Shown here: piece by piece, positions 27,326 through 37,915 of the stretch
How positions within the stretch are numbered: the stretch's first letter is position 1
Layout of the letters: each line of letters opens with the position of its first letter
Assembly: GCA_018195615.1 (NCBI GenBank)
Contig: JAGTPG010000002.1
Location: forward strand, 6,255,501-6,319,500
Length of the DNA: 64,000 nt
Direction: 5' to 3'
Source of the DNA: Streptomyces tuirus
GTDB lineage: Bacteria > Actinomycetota > Actinomycetes > Streptomycetales > Streptomycetaceae
The notes under the pieces: model-generated
Told to the model about the DNA's origin: nothing
Database searches by the model: none
The model's input: only the letters and a program-made list of their open reading frames with translations
Program-made: the position numbers and the translations under genes

Positions 27326-29455
27326 TCAGCCCCGGTTCAGCTCGAACCAGACCACCTTGCCGGTGCTCAGCCGCGTCGCACCCCACCGCCGGGCCAGCCG
27401 GTTCACCAGGTACAGGCCCCGCCCGCCCTCGTCGGTCGCCCGGGCCTGCCGCAGCCGCGGCAACTGCGGGACGTCGTCGCCGACCTCGCAGCGCAGCACG
27501 TCCGTGCGCAGCAGCCGCAGCGTGACGGGCCGGGACGCATACCGCACGGCGTTCGTCACGACCTCGCTCACCAGCAGTTCGACGGAGTCGCTGAGCTCCT
27601 CCAGGCCCCAGCGCTGCAGCGCGCGCCGGGCCAGCCGGCGGGCCCGGCCGGGGGCCGCGTCCTCCGGCTCCAGGAACCAGTACGCCACGTCGCTGGGCGC
27701 GATCCCGTCGAAACGGGCGGCGAGCAGCGCGATGTCGTCGCCCCGGTCGCCCGGGCCGAGCATGTCGAGCACCTCGTCGCACAGCGCTTCCAGGGGCGGC
27801 GGATGGTCCGGCCCGGTGAGCTGCGCGACCGCGGCGAGCTTCTCCCGCAGCTGCTCGATGCCGGTCCACACGTCCCGCAGCCGGGACTCGACCAGACCGT
27901 CGGTGTACAGCAGCAGCGTCGCACCGGCGGGCGCGTCCAGCTCCACCGCCTCGAAGTCGACGCCGCCGACCCCGATGGGGGCCCCTGCCGGCACGCGCAG
28001 CACCTCGGCGCGGCCGCCCAGGTGGAGCAGGACGGGCGGCGGGTGACCGGCGTTGGCGATGGTGATGCGGTGCGAGACCGGGTCGTAGACCGCGTACAGG
28101 CAGGTCGCCATGCGGTCCACGCCCAGGCGCTGGGCCTGTTCGTCGAGGTGGTGCAGCACCTCCTGCGGCGGCAGATCGAGGCCGGCGAGGGTCTGGGCGG
28201 TGGTGCGCAGCTGGCCCATGATGGCGGCCGAGGTCATGGAGTGGCCCATGACGTCGCCGACGACCAGGGCGACCCGGCTGCCCGGCAGCGGGATGGCGTC
28301 GTACCAGTCCCCGCCGACCCGGGCCGTCTCCGCGGCCGGCAGGTAGCGGGAGGCGAGCCGTACGCCGGTGGGGCGGGGCAGCGTCTCGGGGAGCATGGTG
28401 CGCTGCAGCTCGTCCGCGATGTAGGCCTCACGGCCGTACAGCACGGCCTTGTCGATGCCGAGTGCGCTGTGCGTGGCGAGCTGCGCGGCCACCAGCAGGT
28501 CGTCCGCCTCGAAGGCGAGGCGTTCGGGGCGGCGCAGGAACAGGGCGGCACCGATGACGCGGCGCCGGCCGCGCAGCGGCGCGAGGATCGCCCGCTGCCC
28601 GTCCGGTACGCCGAACTCGCCGCCCTCGCCCAGCAGCTCGGGCAGCGCGGCACGTGCCGCGGGGGCGTCGGTGAACACCGGGCGCACACCGCGCAGCACC
28701 TCGGCGAGCGCGCTGCCGGGCCGCACCTCGCACAGCTCGGCGCCGACCGTGTCCAGCTCGTTCGGCTCGGGCTGCGCGGCCGGCAGGAAGCCGTTCTCCG
28801 TGTCGCGTTCCGCCGGTATCCGGTCGGTGCGACGCAGCCGCAGCACCAGCGGGCCGGTGGGCCGCTCGTCGCCGACCGGCAGCGGGTCGCGCAGATAGAC
28901 CAGGATCGCGTCGGAGAACGTGGGCACGGTGGCCCGGCACAGCCCCATCACGATCTCGTCGAGATCGATGCCACGGGCGATCCGCCGGGTGGCGGCGCCG
29001 ACGAACCGGAGCCGGTCGCCGTCCCGCCGCATCGGCGTGGGCCGACCGGGCGGCAGGCTCTGGCCGCTGCGCCGCTCCTGCCCGTCGGCGCTCGCGGCCT
29101 GCCGCTCCTGCTCGTCGGCCGGCTGGACCGGAATGCCTTCGGAGGCGGGGCGCGGCCGGGGGGCGTCGCGCTCGGCGGTCTGCTCGGCACCCGGCTGGGA
29201 GTGCTCGGATGCGGGGTCGCTCACGGTGTCCTTGCCCTTGCCGAACGGCGTGGAGGTGCCCGGCTCCGACGTGCCCGGTGAAGTGTGTGCCGTCGTGACC
29301 GGAACGGTGATGTCGCCGCCTGGGCGGCCCTGTACGGGTAAGGCGCCCGCGCCGGGCGCGCGAGCGGGTGTCGAGGTGTGCACGAGCGCCCCGCGGGGGT
29401 CCGCGGGGTCGACGCCCGGCTGGGGGCGTTCGAAGGAGGTCGGCTGCTCCGTCAC
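27326..29455 (-). CDS. SpoIIE-type phosphatase with GAF-like and RsbW-like domains
   Basis: A 709-residue regulator. A disordered N-terminus of about 110 residues precedes a GAF-like sensor region (about 120-330), then a PP2C/SpoIIE phosphatase (RVGGDWYDAIPLPG, VVGDVMGHSM, LLLYTDGLVESR, DDIALLAARFDG), then a C-terminal HATPase_c_2 kinase-like domain (LLVSEVVTNAVRYASRP; DEGGRGLYLVNRLA). Such proteins dephosphorylate anti-anti-sigma factors or phosphorylate them, switching stress sigma factors. GTG 29455 is used; GTG 29491 is also possible. A sigma-B-like promoter lies about 65 bp upstream. Confidence 0.9.
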   Translation of the reverse strand: MTEQPTSFERPQPGVDPADPRGALVHTSTPARAPGAGALPVQGRPGGDITVPVTTAHTSPGTSEPGTSTPFGKGKDTVSDPASEHSQPGAEQTAERDAPRPRPASEGIPVQPADEQERQAASADGQERRSGQSLPPGRPTPMRRDGDRLRFVGAATRRIARGIDLDEIVMGLCRATVPTFSDAILVYLRDPLPVGDERPTGPLVLRLRRTDRIPAERDTENGFLPAAQPEPNELDTVGAELCEVRPGSALAEVLRGVRPVFTDAPAARAALPELLGEGGEFGVPDGQRAILAPLRGRRRVIGAALFLRRPERLAFEADDLLVAAQLATHSALGIDKAVLYGREAYIADELQRTMLPETLPRPTGVRLASRYLPAAETARVGGDWYDAIPLPGSRVALVVGDVMGHSMTSAAIMGQLRTTAQTLAGLDLPPQEVLHHLDEQAQRLGVDRMATCLYAVYDPVSHRITIANAGHPPPVLLHLGGRAEVLRVPAGAPIGVGGVDFEAVELDAPAGATLLLYTDGLVESRLRDVWTGIEQLREKLAAVAQLTGPDHPPPLEALCDEVLDMLGPGDRGDDIALLAARFDGIAPSDVAYWFLEPEDAAPGRARRLARRALQRWGLEELSDSVELLVSEVVTNAVRYASRPVTLRLLRTDVLRCEVGDDVPQLPRLRQARATDEGGRGLYLVNRLARRWGATRLSTGKVVWFELNRG

Positions 29456-29770
29456 GCGTGTCGAATCCGTCCGTCCGGGGCTGCACGCCACAGGTGCAGG
29501 TGGTCCCGCCGAAACTCCGATACCCGGAATACGTGCCCCAGGAACGGAATTCCCGCGTGGTCAGAGGTTGTTCCTGTGCCACCGGCGGACCGTCTGCGGC
29601 CCTGCGGACCTGTGGCGCAGGTCCTTCCGGTGTTGCCCTCGTACCCTCGCTCACGTCCTGCCGCCCCTCGGTGACGATCGGTCAAGCCCAGCGCGTGATC
29701 CTGTAGTTGCCGACGCGCGCCCTTGCGGAGGACGATCCTACGTTTCTTGCCCGGGGGCGCATCAAGGGTC
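29456..29770. other. Intergenic between SpoIIE phosphatase and DUF402 genes
   Basis: No gene is seen in this 315-bp stretch. It holds the putative sigma-B-type promoter at 29520-29545 and presumably the 3' end of the DUF402 transcript. No clear terminator hairpin was found. Confidence 0.4.
29520..29545 (-). promoter_or_regulatory. Putative sigma-B-type promoter
   Basis: On the minus strand GTTCC is followed after 15 nt by GGGTAT, matching the form described for Streptomyces SigB promoters (GNNTN then GGGTAY). It is placed to drive the SpoIIE phosphatase gene. Confidence 0.5.
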
Positions 29771-30463
29771 TCATGAGGACACATGCGCGGGCGTACGGTC
29801 CCAGTCCTCCGGCAGTGACGGTACCGTCCAGGACGGATCCGGGCGCCACTGCTGCCAGCCTTCCGAGAACGGCGGCCCCCAGGCGCGGATCACCTCCACC
29901 GCGGCCCGCCCCGCCGCCCGCACCTTCCCGGCCTGCCGGTCGTCCATCAGTCCGTCCCGCAGGGCCTGGGCGAACTCGTCCTCGTCGCGCCAGTGCCAAC
30001 TGCGGTCCGGGTGGACCGAGATGTCCAGGAAGTGGTCGACGGAGTCGACACCGCCCTCCCAACGGGCCAGCGGCTCCTCCAGGTTCACGTACCAGTTCTT
30101 GAACAGCCAGCCCGGCTCCCAGAACAGCCACACCGACCAGGGTTCGCCGGGCCGGGCGAGCTTCAGGACGCCGGTGCCGAACCACCGGTCGCGCTGCACG
30201 GTCCGCGGCTTGGTGTAGCGCGACTCCAGCGGCTCCAGGTGCACGGGGGTGCCGTCGGCGAGCACGGGCTTCACACACTCGGTGCCGGGCGCCAGCCACA
30301 CGGCGAGCAGCTCCGCGTCGTCCCGGACGACGGTGACGGGACGCGCGATGTGGAATCCCGTGCCGCCGTTCTCCCGGTACCGCCACAGGATCCGGCTCCC
30401 GGGTGCCCAGAAGCCCGCCGCACCACCCGTTTCCACGCGTCTCACCGCTCCGCCGTCTGCCAT
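29771..30463 (-). CDS. DUF402 domain protein (FomD-like)
   Basis: A 230-residue protein with the DUF402 core: GTGFHIARPVTVVRDDAELL near residue 40, WYVNLEEPLARWEGGVDSVDHFLDISVHPD in the middle (the acidic D.VDH.LD.SV cluster is the presumed metal-binding site), and DEDEFAQAL. DUF402 proteins include nucleotide hydrolases such as FomD that act on nucleoside diphosphate esters. The substrate is unknown. The gene stands alone between fumC and the phosphatase gene. Confidence 0.85.
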   Translation of the reverse strand: MADGGAVRRVETGGAAGFWAPGSRILWRYRENGGTGFHIARPVTVVRDDAELLAVWLAPGTECVKPVLADGTPVHLEPLESRYTKPRTVQRDRWFGTGVLKLARPGEPWSVWLFWEPGWLFKNWYVNLEEPLARWEGGVDSVDHFLDISVHPDRSWHWRDEDEFAQALRDGLMDDRQAGKVRAAGRAAVEVIRAWGPPFSEGWQQWRPDPSWTVPSLPEDWDRTPAHVSS

Positions 30464-30546
30464 GCACAGATATTAGGTGCCATAGGCATACGACGCTGCG
30501 GCGCGTGTCACGGTTCACGCGCCGGGCGCACTCGCTCGGCGAACCG

Positions 30547-31956
30547 TCACGGACGCGTCATCCGCAGGACATCCAGCGCCGCGTCGAGCTGCTCGGTGGT
30601 CAGGTCACCGCGCTCCACGTACCCGCTGTCCAGGACGACCTGACGGATGGTCTTCCGCTCGGCCAGCGCCTTCTTGGCGACCTTCGCGGCCTCCTCGTAC
30701 CCGATGTACTTGTTGAGCGGGGTGACGACGGAGGGGGAGGACTCGGCGTACTCCCGGGCCCGTTCGCGGTTCGCGGTGATGCCGTCGACGGTCCGGTCGG
30801 CGAGCAGCCGTGAGGCATGGGCGAGCAGCCGGATCGACTCCAGCACGTTCTTCGCGATGACCGGCAGCATGACGTTGAGCTCGAAGTTGCCCGCGGCGCC
30901 GGCGGTGGCGACCGTCGCGTCGTTGCCCACGACCTGGGCGGCGACCATCAGCACGGCCTCCGGGATGACCGGATTCACCTTGCCCGGCATGATCGAGGAA
31001 CCGGGCTGGAGGTCGGGCAGGGCGATCTCGGCCAGGCCTGTGCGCGGCCCGGAGGACATCCACCGCAGGTCGTTGGCGATCTTCGTCAGCCCGACCGCGA
31101 TGGTGCGCAGCTGCCCGCTGGTCTCGACGATGCCGTCCCGGGCGCCCTGCGCCTCGAAGTGGTCACGGGCCTCGGTGAGGGGGAGGCCGGTGGTACGGGC
31201 GACCTCCTCGATCACGGCGGCGGAGAAACCGGGCGGGGTGTTGATGCCGGTGCCGACGGCCGTACCGCCGAGGGGCAGTTCGGCGAGCCGGGGGAGGGAG
31301 GCCTCCAGCCGCTCGATCCCGTACCGCACCTGGGCGGCGTACCCGCCGAACTCCTGACCCAGGGTCACGGGCGTGGCGTCCATGAGGTGGGTCCGCCCCG
31401 ATTTCACCACGTCGGAGAACTCCCCGGCCTTGCGCTCCAGGGAGGCGGCGAGGTGGTCCAGGGCGGGGATCAGGTCGCGGGTGACGGCGGCGGTGGCGGC
31501 GATGTGGATGGACGAGGGGAACACGTCGTTGGAGGACTGGGACGCGTTCACATGGTCGTTGGGGTGCACGTCCTTCCCCAGCCGCTCGCCGGCGAGCGTG
31601 GCGATGACCTCGTTGGTGTTCATGTTGGACGAGGTGCCCGACCCGGTCTGGAACACGTCGACGGGGAAGTGCTCGTCCCACTTCCCCTCGGCGACCTCCC
31701 CGGCCGCCTCCCGGATCGCCCCGGCGATGTCCTGGTCCAGGACCCCCAGCTCGGCGTTGACCTTGGCCGCCGCCCCCTTGATCCGGGCCAGCGCCTCGAT
31801 GTGCGCGCGCTCGATGCGCTGCCCGGAGATCGGGAAGTTCTCCACGGCCCGCTGGGTCTGGGCCCGCCACTTGGCGTGGGCGGGCACCCGCACCTCGCCC
31901 ATGGAGTCGTGCTCGGTGCGGTACTGCTGGTCGCCGTCGTCGGACTTGGTCGTCAT
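30547..31956 (-). CDS. fumC: Fumarate hydratase class II
   Basis: A 469-residue class II fumarase, the oxygen-stable iron-free enzyme of the citric acid cycle that interconverts fumarate and malate. The superfamily signature GSSIMPGKVNPVIPE is present, with TGSGTSSNMNTNEVIA, NDHVNASQSSNDVFPS and the active-site SGRTHLMDATPVTLGQE. ATG 31956 follows GGAGG at good spacing. A class I fumarase gene lies less than 2 kb upstream on the same strand, so the cell has both types. Confidence 0.96.
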   Translation of the reverse strand: MTTKSDDGDQQYRTEHDSMGEVRVPAHAKWRAQTQRAVENFPISGQRIERAHIEALARIKGAAAKVNAELGVLDQDIAGAIREAAGEVAEGKWDEHFPVDVFQTGSGTSSNMNTNEVIATLAGERLGKDVHPNDHVNASQSSNDVFPSSIHIAATAAVTRDLIPALDHLAASLERKAGEFSDVVKSGRTHLMDATPVTLGQEFGGYAAQVRYGIERLEASLPRLAELPLGGTAVGTGINTPPGFSAAVIEEVARTTGLPLTEARDHFEAQGARDGIVETSGQLRTIAVGLTKIANDLRWMSSGPRTGLAEIALPDLQPGSSIMPGKVNPVIPEAVLMVAAQVVGNDATVATAGAAGNFELNVMLPVIAKNVLESIRLLAHASRLLADRTVDGITANRERAREYAESSPSVVTPLNKYIGYEEAAKVAKKALAERKTIRQVVLDSGYVERGDLTTEQLDAALDVLRMTRP

Positions 31957-32033
31957 CGTTGTCGTACCTCCGGGAGTGAGAGCGCACGGGCCTGGGGGTG
32001 TATTCCCCGTCCAGGATGGGAGGCGCGGCCCCG

Positions 32034-33167
32034 TCACTCCTCGTCCGACGCCTCCGATTGCCGAAGTGCCGTGGTCAGGAGTTCAACGGTTTCTGCCATG
32101 CGGGACATGACGCGTGCGTCCTGGCGGATGTGTGACGGCAGGTTCACGGAGCCGTCCAGGAACCAGGTGGCGACGTGCCCGGCCTTGAGTCCGGACGCGG
32201 AGTCCAGATCGGTCTGGAGGATGACGACCCCTTCCGTCCTGGCGTCCTTGAAATTCGCTCCCCGAGCGGAGGACTCGTAGAAGGAGGCGCCGCTCATGTC
32301 GGCCTCGACGAGAATCGCGCCGTCCAGGCATGCTTCGCCGCACAGAGCGTCTTTCAGAACGGCCCGTTTCAAGATGGCGTCCCTGAGGTCCGCCCCGTGC
32401 AGGTTCGCGCCTTCCAGCTGTGCGTCGGTCAGGTTCGCGTGAGCCAGCAGGGCGTTCTCCAGCTGGACGCCGGGCAATGACGCGCCACGCAGGTCGGGAT
32501 AGGGCCCGTCGGAGGGGCTGGGGCGCCGGGCCAGTACCGTGCACGCGGCTTGTGCGTCAGGACCGACCTGCGCGGGGGCGCCCCTGAGCGTCCTTTCCTC
32601 CCCGTCCGGCGTGTGAGGGGGATTCCGGCTGGAATTCCGAACGAAGGCGGAGAGAACCTCGATGACCGTCGACCGATCGCGCTCGGAGTCGCGCATGACG
32701 CGTTCGAGCGCGTAGATTCCGCCCAGCCTCTCGGTGAGCTGAGCGGATCCCAGGAGCTTGATCGCCTCGACGTATCGCTCGGTGACCTGGCCCTCGCGCG
32801 TCAGCTCGGCCTGCTCCCGGTCGCGGGTCCGCGTGTGCGCGAACTGCTCCTGGGCGTGAGCGAACTGCTCCTGAGCCAGTGAGAACTGTTTCTGCGTCTG
32901 CTCGTACTGTCGTTGCGCGAGCTCGTGGTTGCGGTGCGTGTAGTACAGCCCCGCGCCGGCGACGGCGGCAGCGCCCAGGGCGACGGCCATCGTGCGGAAG
33001 CCGGTGATGACGACGCCATCGGCGGGCTGGAGGTCACCGGTCCGGAGATGGGCGCCGTCCAACCACCAAGGACCACGCCACAGGAGCAGGGCATACCCGA
33101 TGACCACGACCGCCAGGGCCATGACGACCGCGATGCGCTTCACCTTCGACTGCATGACGGGCAGCAT
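32034..33167 (-). CDS. Membrane-anchored pentapeptide-repeat protein
   Basis: A 377-residue protein: two transmembrane helices (about residues 10-30 and 57-78), a Gln/Glu-rich coiled coil (HELAQRQYEQTQKQFSLAQ and neighbours), and a C-terminal pentapeptide-repeat solenoid of about 130 residues (for example LTDAQLEGANLHGADLRDAI). It should project the solenoid into the cytoplasm from the membrane. The function is unknown. It sits between fumC and fumB. ATG 33167 is used, with an in-frame ATG 12 nt later. Confidence 0.82.
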   Translation of the reverse strand: MLPVMQSKVKRIAVVMALAVVVIGYALLLWRGPWWLDGAHLRTGDLQPADGVVITGFRTMAVALGAAAVAGAGLYYTHRNHELAQRQYEQTQKQFSLAQEQFAHAQEQFAHTRTRDREQAELTREGQVTERYVEAIKLLGSAQLTERLGGIYALERVMRDSERDRSTVIEVLSAFVRNSSRNPPHTPDGEERTLRGAPAQVGPDAQAACTVLARRPSPSDGPYPDLRGASLPGVQLENALLAHANLTDAQLEGANLHGADLRDAILKRAVLKDALCGEACLDGAILVEADMSGASFYESSARGANFKDARTEGVVILQTDLDSASGLKAGHVATWFLDGSVNLPSHIRQDARVMSRMAETVELLTTALRQSEASDEE

Positions 33168-33328
33168 GCCCGCCCGGATGTGGCCCAGCCGGCGAACGCG
33201 TGCTTCCAGAGCAGAAGTTGAGCTTGGAGCGCATGGCGGAGCGGTGGCCCCGTCCCTGGCCCCCCGCCCGGAACGGCTCCGCCCTCACCCGGCGCCACGG
33301 GGGAGGGCGGTCCGTACGGAAGCGGGCG

Positions 33329-33412
33329 TCACGCCAGCCCCGGCCCCCGCACCGGAATGGACGTGAAGGTGGGCGCCGGCGCCGGGTCCTGGATGAAGTC
33401 GTTCGACTTGTT
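33329..33412 (-). pseudogene. Duplicated 3' fragment of class I fumarase
   Basis: On the minus strand this reads SNDFIQDPAPAPTFTSIPVR then GPGLA and stop; the true fumB end is GNDFFQDPAPQPTFTSIPVR then GPGLT and stop. The match is 22 or so of 26 residues and covers only the C-terminal tip. It lies about 290 bp beyond the genuine end, separated by repeat sequence, and has no start codon of its own. Confidence 0.8.
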
Positions 33413-33430
33413 CGGCCGAGGGCAGCGAAC

Positions 33431-33560
33431 AGCCGGTCCTGCGTTTGAGACGAGGCCCATCGGGCCGAACGGGCTTCGGGCAGAGCCCCGGCAGGCGCCC
33501 AGGGGCGACGGGGCTGAGCCCCTGCGCGCCGGGTACGGGGTCGAAGCGGCGGAGCCCCTG
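33431..33560. repeat. Dispersed Streptomyces intergenic repeats, copy 2
   Basis: It contains GCGTTTGAGACGAGGCCCAT, related to the element at 17111, followed by GGGGCTGAGCCCC-type and GGAGCCCCTGGGG-type hairpins. It separates fumB from its partial duplicate. Confidence 0.55.
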
Positions 33561-33618
33561 GGGTGGGACGGGTAGGGGCGGCGGGGGCGAGGAAATCCGC
33601 CGCGCCGCACCCGAAGGG

Positions 33619-35297
<1,679 letters not shown>

Positions 35298-35455
35298 TCC
35301 TCACTCGACAGACGGCGGCCCGCCTCCTTCGGCGAGCGCCAACCAGACTAGAACCTGCCACTGACAGGTGAGCTTGTGAGGTAAGGCTCAGTTCGGCGCG
35401 GCCGGCCGCGATACGGGGGGTGTCGCGATCTATCGTGTTTCGGTACGCTGCTGTC

Positions 35456-36157
35456 GTGGACCTTCAGAAGCAGGACCCCCAGAAGCAGGGCGCGCCCGCC
35501 GCCTCCGAGTTCCGCGCCTCCGACGCCGAGCGCGACCGGATCGCCGACATCCTGCGCGACGCCCTCGCCGAGGGCCGTCTCGCCCCGGACGAGCACGCCG
35601 AGCGCGTCGAGGGGGTGCTGCGCGCCAAGACGGTCGGCGAACTGGAGGTCTTCATACGGGACCTGCCCGCCGCCCACCGCCAGGGCCCCGGCTCCTCGCC
35701 GGCTCCGGCCCCGCACCGCCCCACCGCCGGCGCCATCCCGATGGAGCCGGACGACAACGTGGTCGCGATCTTCAGCAGCGCCGTCCGCAAGGGCCGCTGG
35801 CGCGCGGGCCGCCGTATCCACGCGTACGCGATCTTCGGCAGTGTCGAGATCGACCTCAGCGAGGCGCTCTACGACCACCAGCAGGTCGTGATCAAGTCCT
35901 TCGCGATCTTCGGCAGTGTCGATATCCGCGTCCCCGAGAACGTGTCGCTGCGCGGCATGGGCGGCGGCGTGCTCGGCAGCTTCGAGGTGGACACACTCGA
36001 CTCGGGTGAACCGGAGGCCCCGGTCGTCTACGTCGACGGCTGGGCCGTTCTGGGCAGCGTCGAGGCGCGACCCCGGCGCGGCAAGGTCGTCGCGGACATC
36101 CTCGACCGGGTGCAGCGCAAGGTCGACAAGGGTTTGCGCAAACACCTGGGTCATTGA
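35456..36157 (+). CDS. DUF1707 / LiaF-like domain protein
   Basis: A 233-residue protein. The N-terminal DUF1707 (residues 15-65: FRASDAERDRIADILRDALA, GRLAPDEHAERVEGVLRAKT) is followed by a Pro-rich linker and a C-terminal beta-helical domain with repeated 'AIFGSVEID / AIFGSVDIRVP / AVLGSVEARP' units, like the C-terminal region of LiaF-type proteins. Likely a cytosolic adaptor in envelope stress signalling. GTG 35456 has no binding site; TACGCT 35444-35449 sits 6 nt before it, suggesting a leaderless mRNA. Confidence 0.87.
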   Translation: MDLQKQDPQKQGAPAASEFRASDAERDRIADILRDALAEGRLAPDEHAERVEGVLRAKTVGELEVFIRDLPAAHRQGPGSSPAPAPHRPTAGAIPMEPDDNVVAIFSSAVRKGRWRAGRRIHAYAIFGSVEIDLSEALYDHQQVVIKSFAIFGSVDIRVPENVSLRGMGGGVLGSFEVDTLDSGEPEAPVVYVDGWAVLGSVEARPRRGKVVADILDRVQRKVDKGLRKHLGH

Positions 36158-36271
36158 CAGTCGCGAATCCACCGAAACCGGCGGTTCGGAACTCAGTGCA
36201 TAGGCGCGCGCACAGCGGGTAGGCCTTGCTGCATCGTCTCTCGCTCGCGAAGCCGTCGTCAGGAGTAGACC

Positions 36272-36648
36272 GTGCTGCAACCGCCGCATTCGTCTCTGCA
36301 GGTAGCTGCCGTTCCGGCCCCGCGGGTGCCAGCGCGAGACAGGGACCAAGACGCCCCGTGGCACACCGAGGCGGTGTGCCGGCGCGACGAGGCCGGTCTC
36401 TTCTTCGCCCCTCCAAGGAACCGACGGCCGCCCGGCTCTCCCGGGAGGAGGCGGCGAAGCGGGTCTGCGCCCGCTGTCCGGTCATGGTCGAATGCCGCGA
36501 GCACGCGCTGCTCCAGCCCGAACCCTACGGCGTATGGGGCGGCCTCACCGCCGCCGAACGCCGCGTGGTCCTGGCCCGACGCCGCCGCCGCGACCTGGAA
36601 CTGAAGAAGGCGGCCCGCTCGGCGAACCGGATAGCGGCGGCGGGCTGA
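36272..36648 (+). CDS. WhiB-like transcription factor (one frame break)
   Basis: A 125-residue Wbl protein with the four cysteines of a [4Fe-4S] cluster: AVCRRDEAG, then AKRVCARCPVMVECREHA, followed by the GVWGG turn and a basic C-terminus (RRRRRDLELKKAARSANR) that binds DNA. The N-terminal 30 residues are typical of the paralogue next to glpX. The frame breaks at C4 (36408-36411), which should be C5 (LFFAP-SKEPTAARL). GTG 36272 follows AGGAG. Wbl proteins act with sigma factors in development and redox response. Confidence 0.9.
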
Positions 36649-36666
36649 CACCACACGCAGCACGTC

Positions 36667-36702
36667 GAAAGGGCGTCCCCACCGCACCGGGGACGCCCTT
36701 TC
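36667..36702. terminator. Bidirectional terminator between whiB-like gene and glpX
   Basis: GAAAGGGCGTCCCC (36667-36680) pairs perfectly with 36689-36702 over an 8-nt loop; TTTC follows on the plus strand. Confidence 0.88.
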
Positions 36703-36753
36703 TTTCAGCCGGCCTTCTCGGGGCGCGGGGAACTGCGCGCTCCCTGGGCGCTA

Positions 36754-37788
36754 CTACTTGCCCTTGTCGAAGTCGATCGCGCTGTAGGCCCGCAGCTTGC
36801 TCAGTCGATGCTCGGAATCGATCCGGCGAACCGTCCCCGACCGCGACCGCATCACGATCGAGTCGGTCGTGGCCGTCTCGGCCCGATACCGGACCCCGCG
36901 CAGCAACTCCCCGTCGGTGATCCCGGTGGCCACGAAGAACACGTTCTCGCCGGTGACCAGGTCCTCCGTGGTCAGCACCCGGTCGAGATCATGCCCGGCG
37001 TCGATCGCCCGCTGCCGCTCCTCGTCGTCCTTGGGCCACAGCTTGCCCTGAATCGTTCCGCCCAGACACTTCACCGCGCAGGCCGAGATGATGCCCTCCG
37101 GCGTTCCACCGATGCCGAGCAGCAGATCCACACCCGTACCCTCGCGCAGCGCCAGGATCGAGCCGGCCACATCGCCGTCGGAGATCAGCTTGATCCGCGC
37201 ACCGGTGTCCCGGATCTCCTTGATGATCCCCTCGTGCCGCGGCCGGTCCAGGATCACGACCGTGACGTCCTCCGGCGCGGACCGCTTCGCCTTGGCGACC
37301 CGGCGGATGTTCACCGACACCGGCGCGTTGATGTCGACGAAGTCGGCCGCCTCGGGCCCGGTGACGAGCTTGTCCATGTAGAAGACGGCGGACGGGTCGA
37401 ACATCGACCCACGCTCGGCCGCGGCCAGCACCGCGATCGCGTTCGTCATGCCCTTCGCGGTCAGCGTGGTGCCGTCGATCGGGTCGACGGCGATGTCGCA
37501 CTCGGGCCCCGTCCCGTCGCCCACCTGCTCCCCGTTGAACAGCATCGGGGCCTCGTCCTTCTCACCCTCGCCGATGACGACGACGCCGTTCATCGAGACG
37601 GTGGAGACGAGGGTGCGCATGGCGCGCACCGCGGCACCGTCGGCGCCGTTCTTGTCACCGCGTCCGACCCAGCGGCCCGCGGCCATCGCCGCCGCCTCGG
37701 TCACCCGGACCAGTTCCAGGGCGAGGTTGCGGTCGGGAGCTTCGGAGGGCACATCGAGCTCGGACGGCAAGTGATGATGCTCGGTCAT
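36754..37788 (-). CDS. glpX: Fructose-1,6-bisphosphatase class II
   Basis: A 344-residue GlpX-type fructose bisphosphatase, the gluconeogenic phosphatase of actinobacteria. Metal and substrate residues lie in VVIGEGEKDEAPML, AVDPIDGTTLTAKG and GIGGTPEGIISACAVKCLGG. The C-terminal block FVATGITDGELLRGV is also typical. It is convergent with the WhiB-like gene and divergent from the DUF4245 gene. ATG 37788 (MTEHHHLPSEL). Confidence 0.96.
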   Translation of the reverse strand: MTEHHHLPSELDVPSEAPDRNLALELVRVTEAAAMAAGRWVGRGDKNGADGAAVRAMRTLVSTVSMNGVVVIGEGEKDEAPMLFNGEQVGDGTGPECDIAVDPIDGTTLTAKGMTNAIAVLAAAERGSMFDPSAVFYMDKLVTGPEAADFVDINAPVSVNIRRVAKAKRSAPEDVTVVILDRPRHEGIIKEIRDTGARIKLISDGDVAGSILALREGTGVDLLLGIGGTPEGIISACAVKCLGGTIQGKLWPKDDEERQRAIDAGHDLDRVLTTEDLVTGENVFFVATGITDGELLRGVRYRAETATTDSIVMRSRSGTVRRIDSEHRLSKLRAYSAIDFDKGK

Positions 37789-37915
37789 CGGAGCGCACCT
37801 TTCTGTACGACGACGGCCGGATGAGGGTCTTGTCGCCCGACTCTATCGCCGAGTACACAAAATGAGCAGGGGCCCCCACGGATGAGCGCGCTCAAGACCT
37901 GCGACGATAGGGGGC

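Larger units (their letters stand above)
33168..33618. other. Intergenic with fumB 3' duplicate and dispersed repeats
   Basis: This 451-bp stretch has no intact gene. It contains a second, diverged copy of the last 27 codons of fumB (33329-33412) and repeat-type GC hairpins (33431-33560). Confidence 0.6.

Noticed and set aside
27311..29281. Long plus-strand frame opposite the SpoIIE phosphatase
   Set aside because: Antisense shadow produced by codon bias; the phosphatase strand has clear motifs.
32034..33167. Pentapeptide protein near fumC as an immunity protein
   Set aside because: No toxin gene is adjacent and it is membrane-anchored, unlike the protein at 62717.
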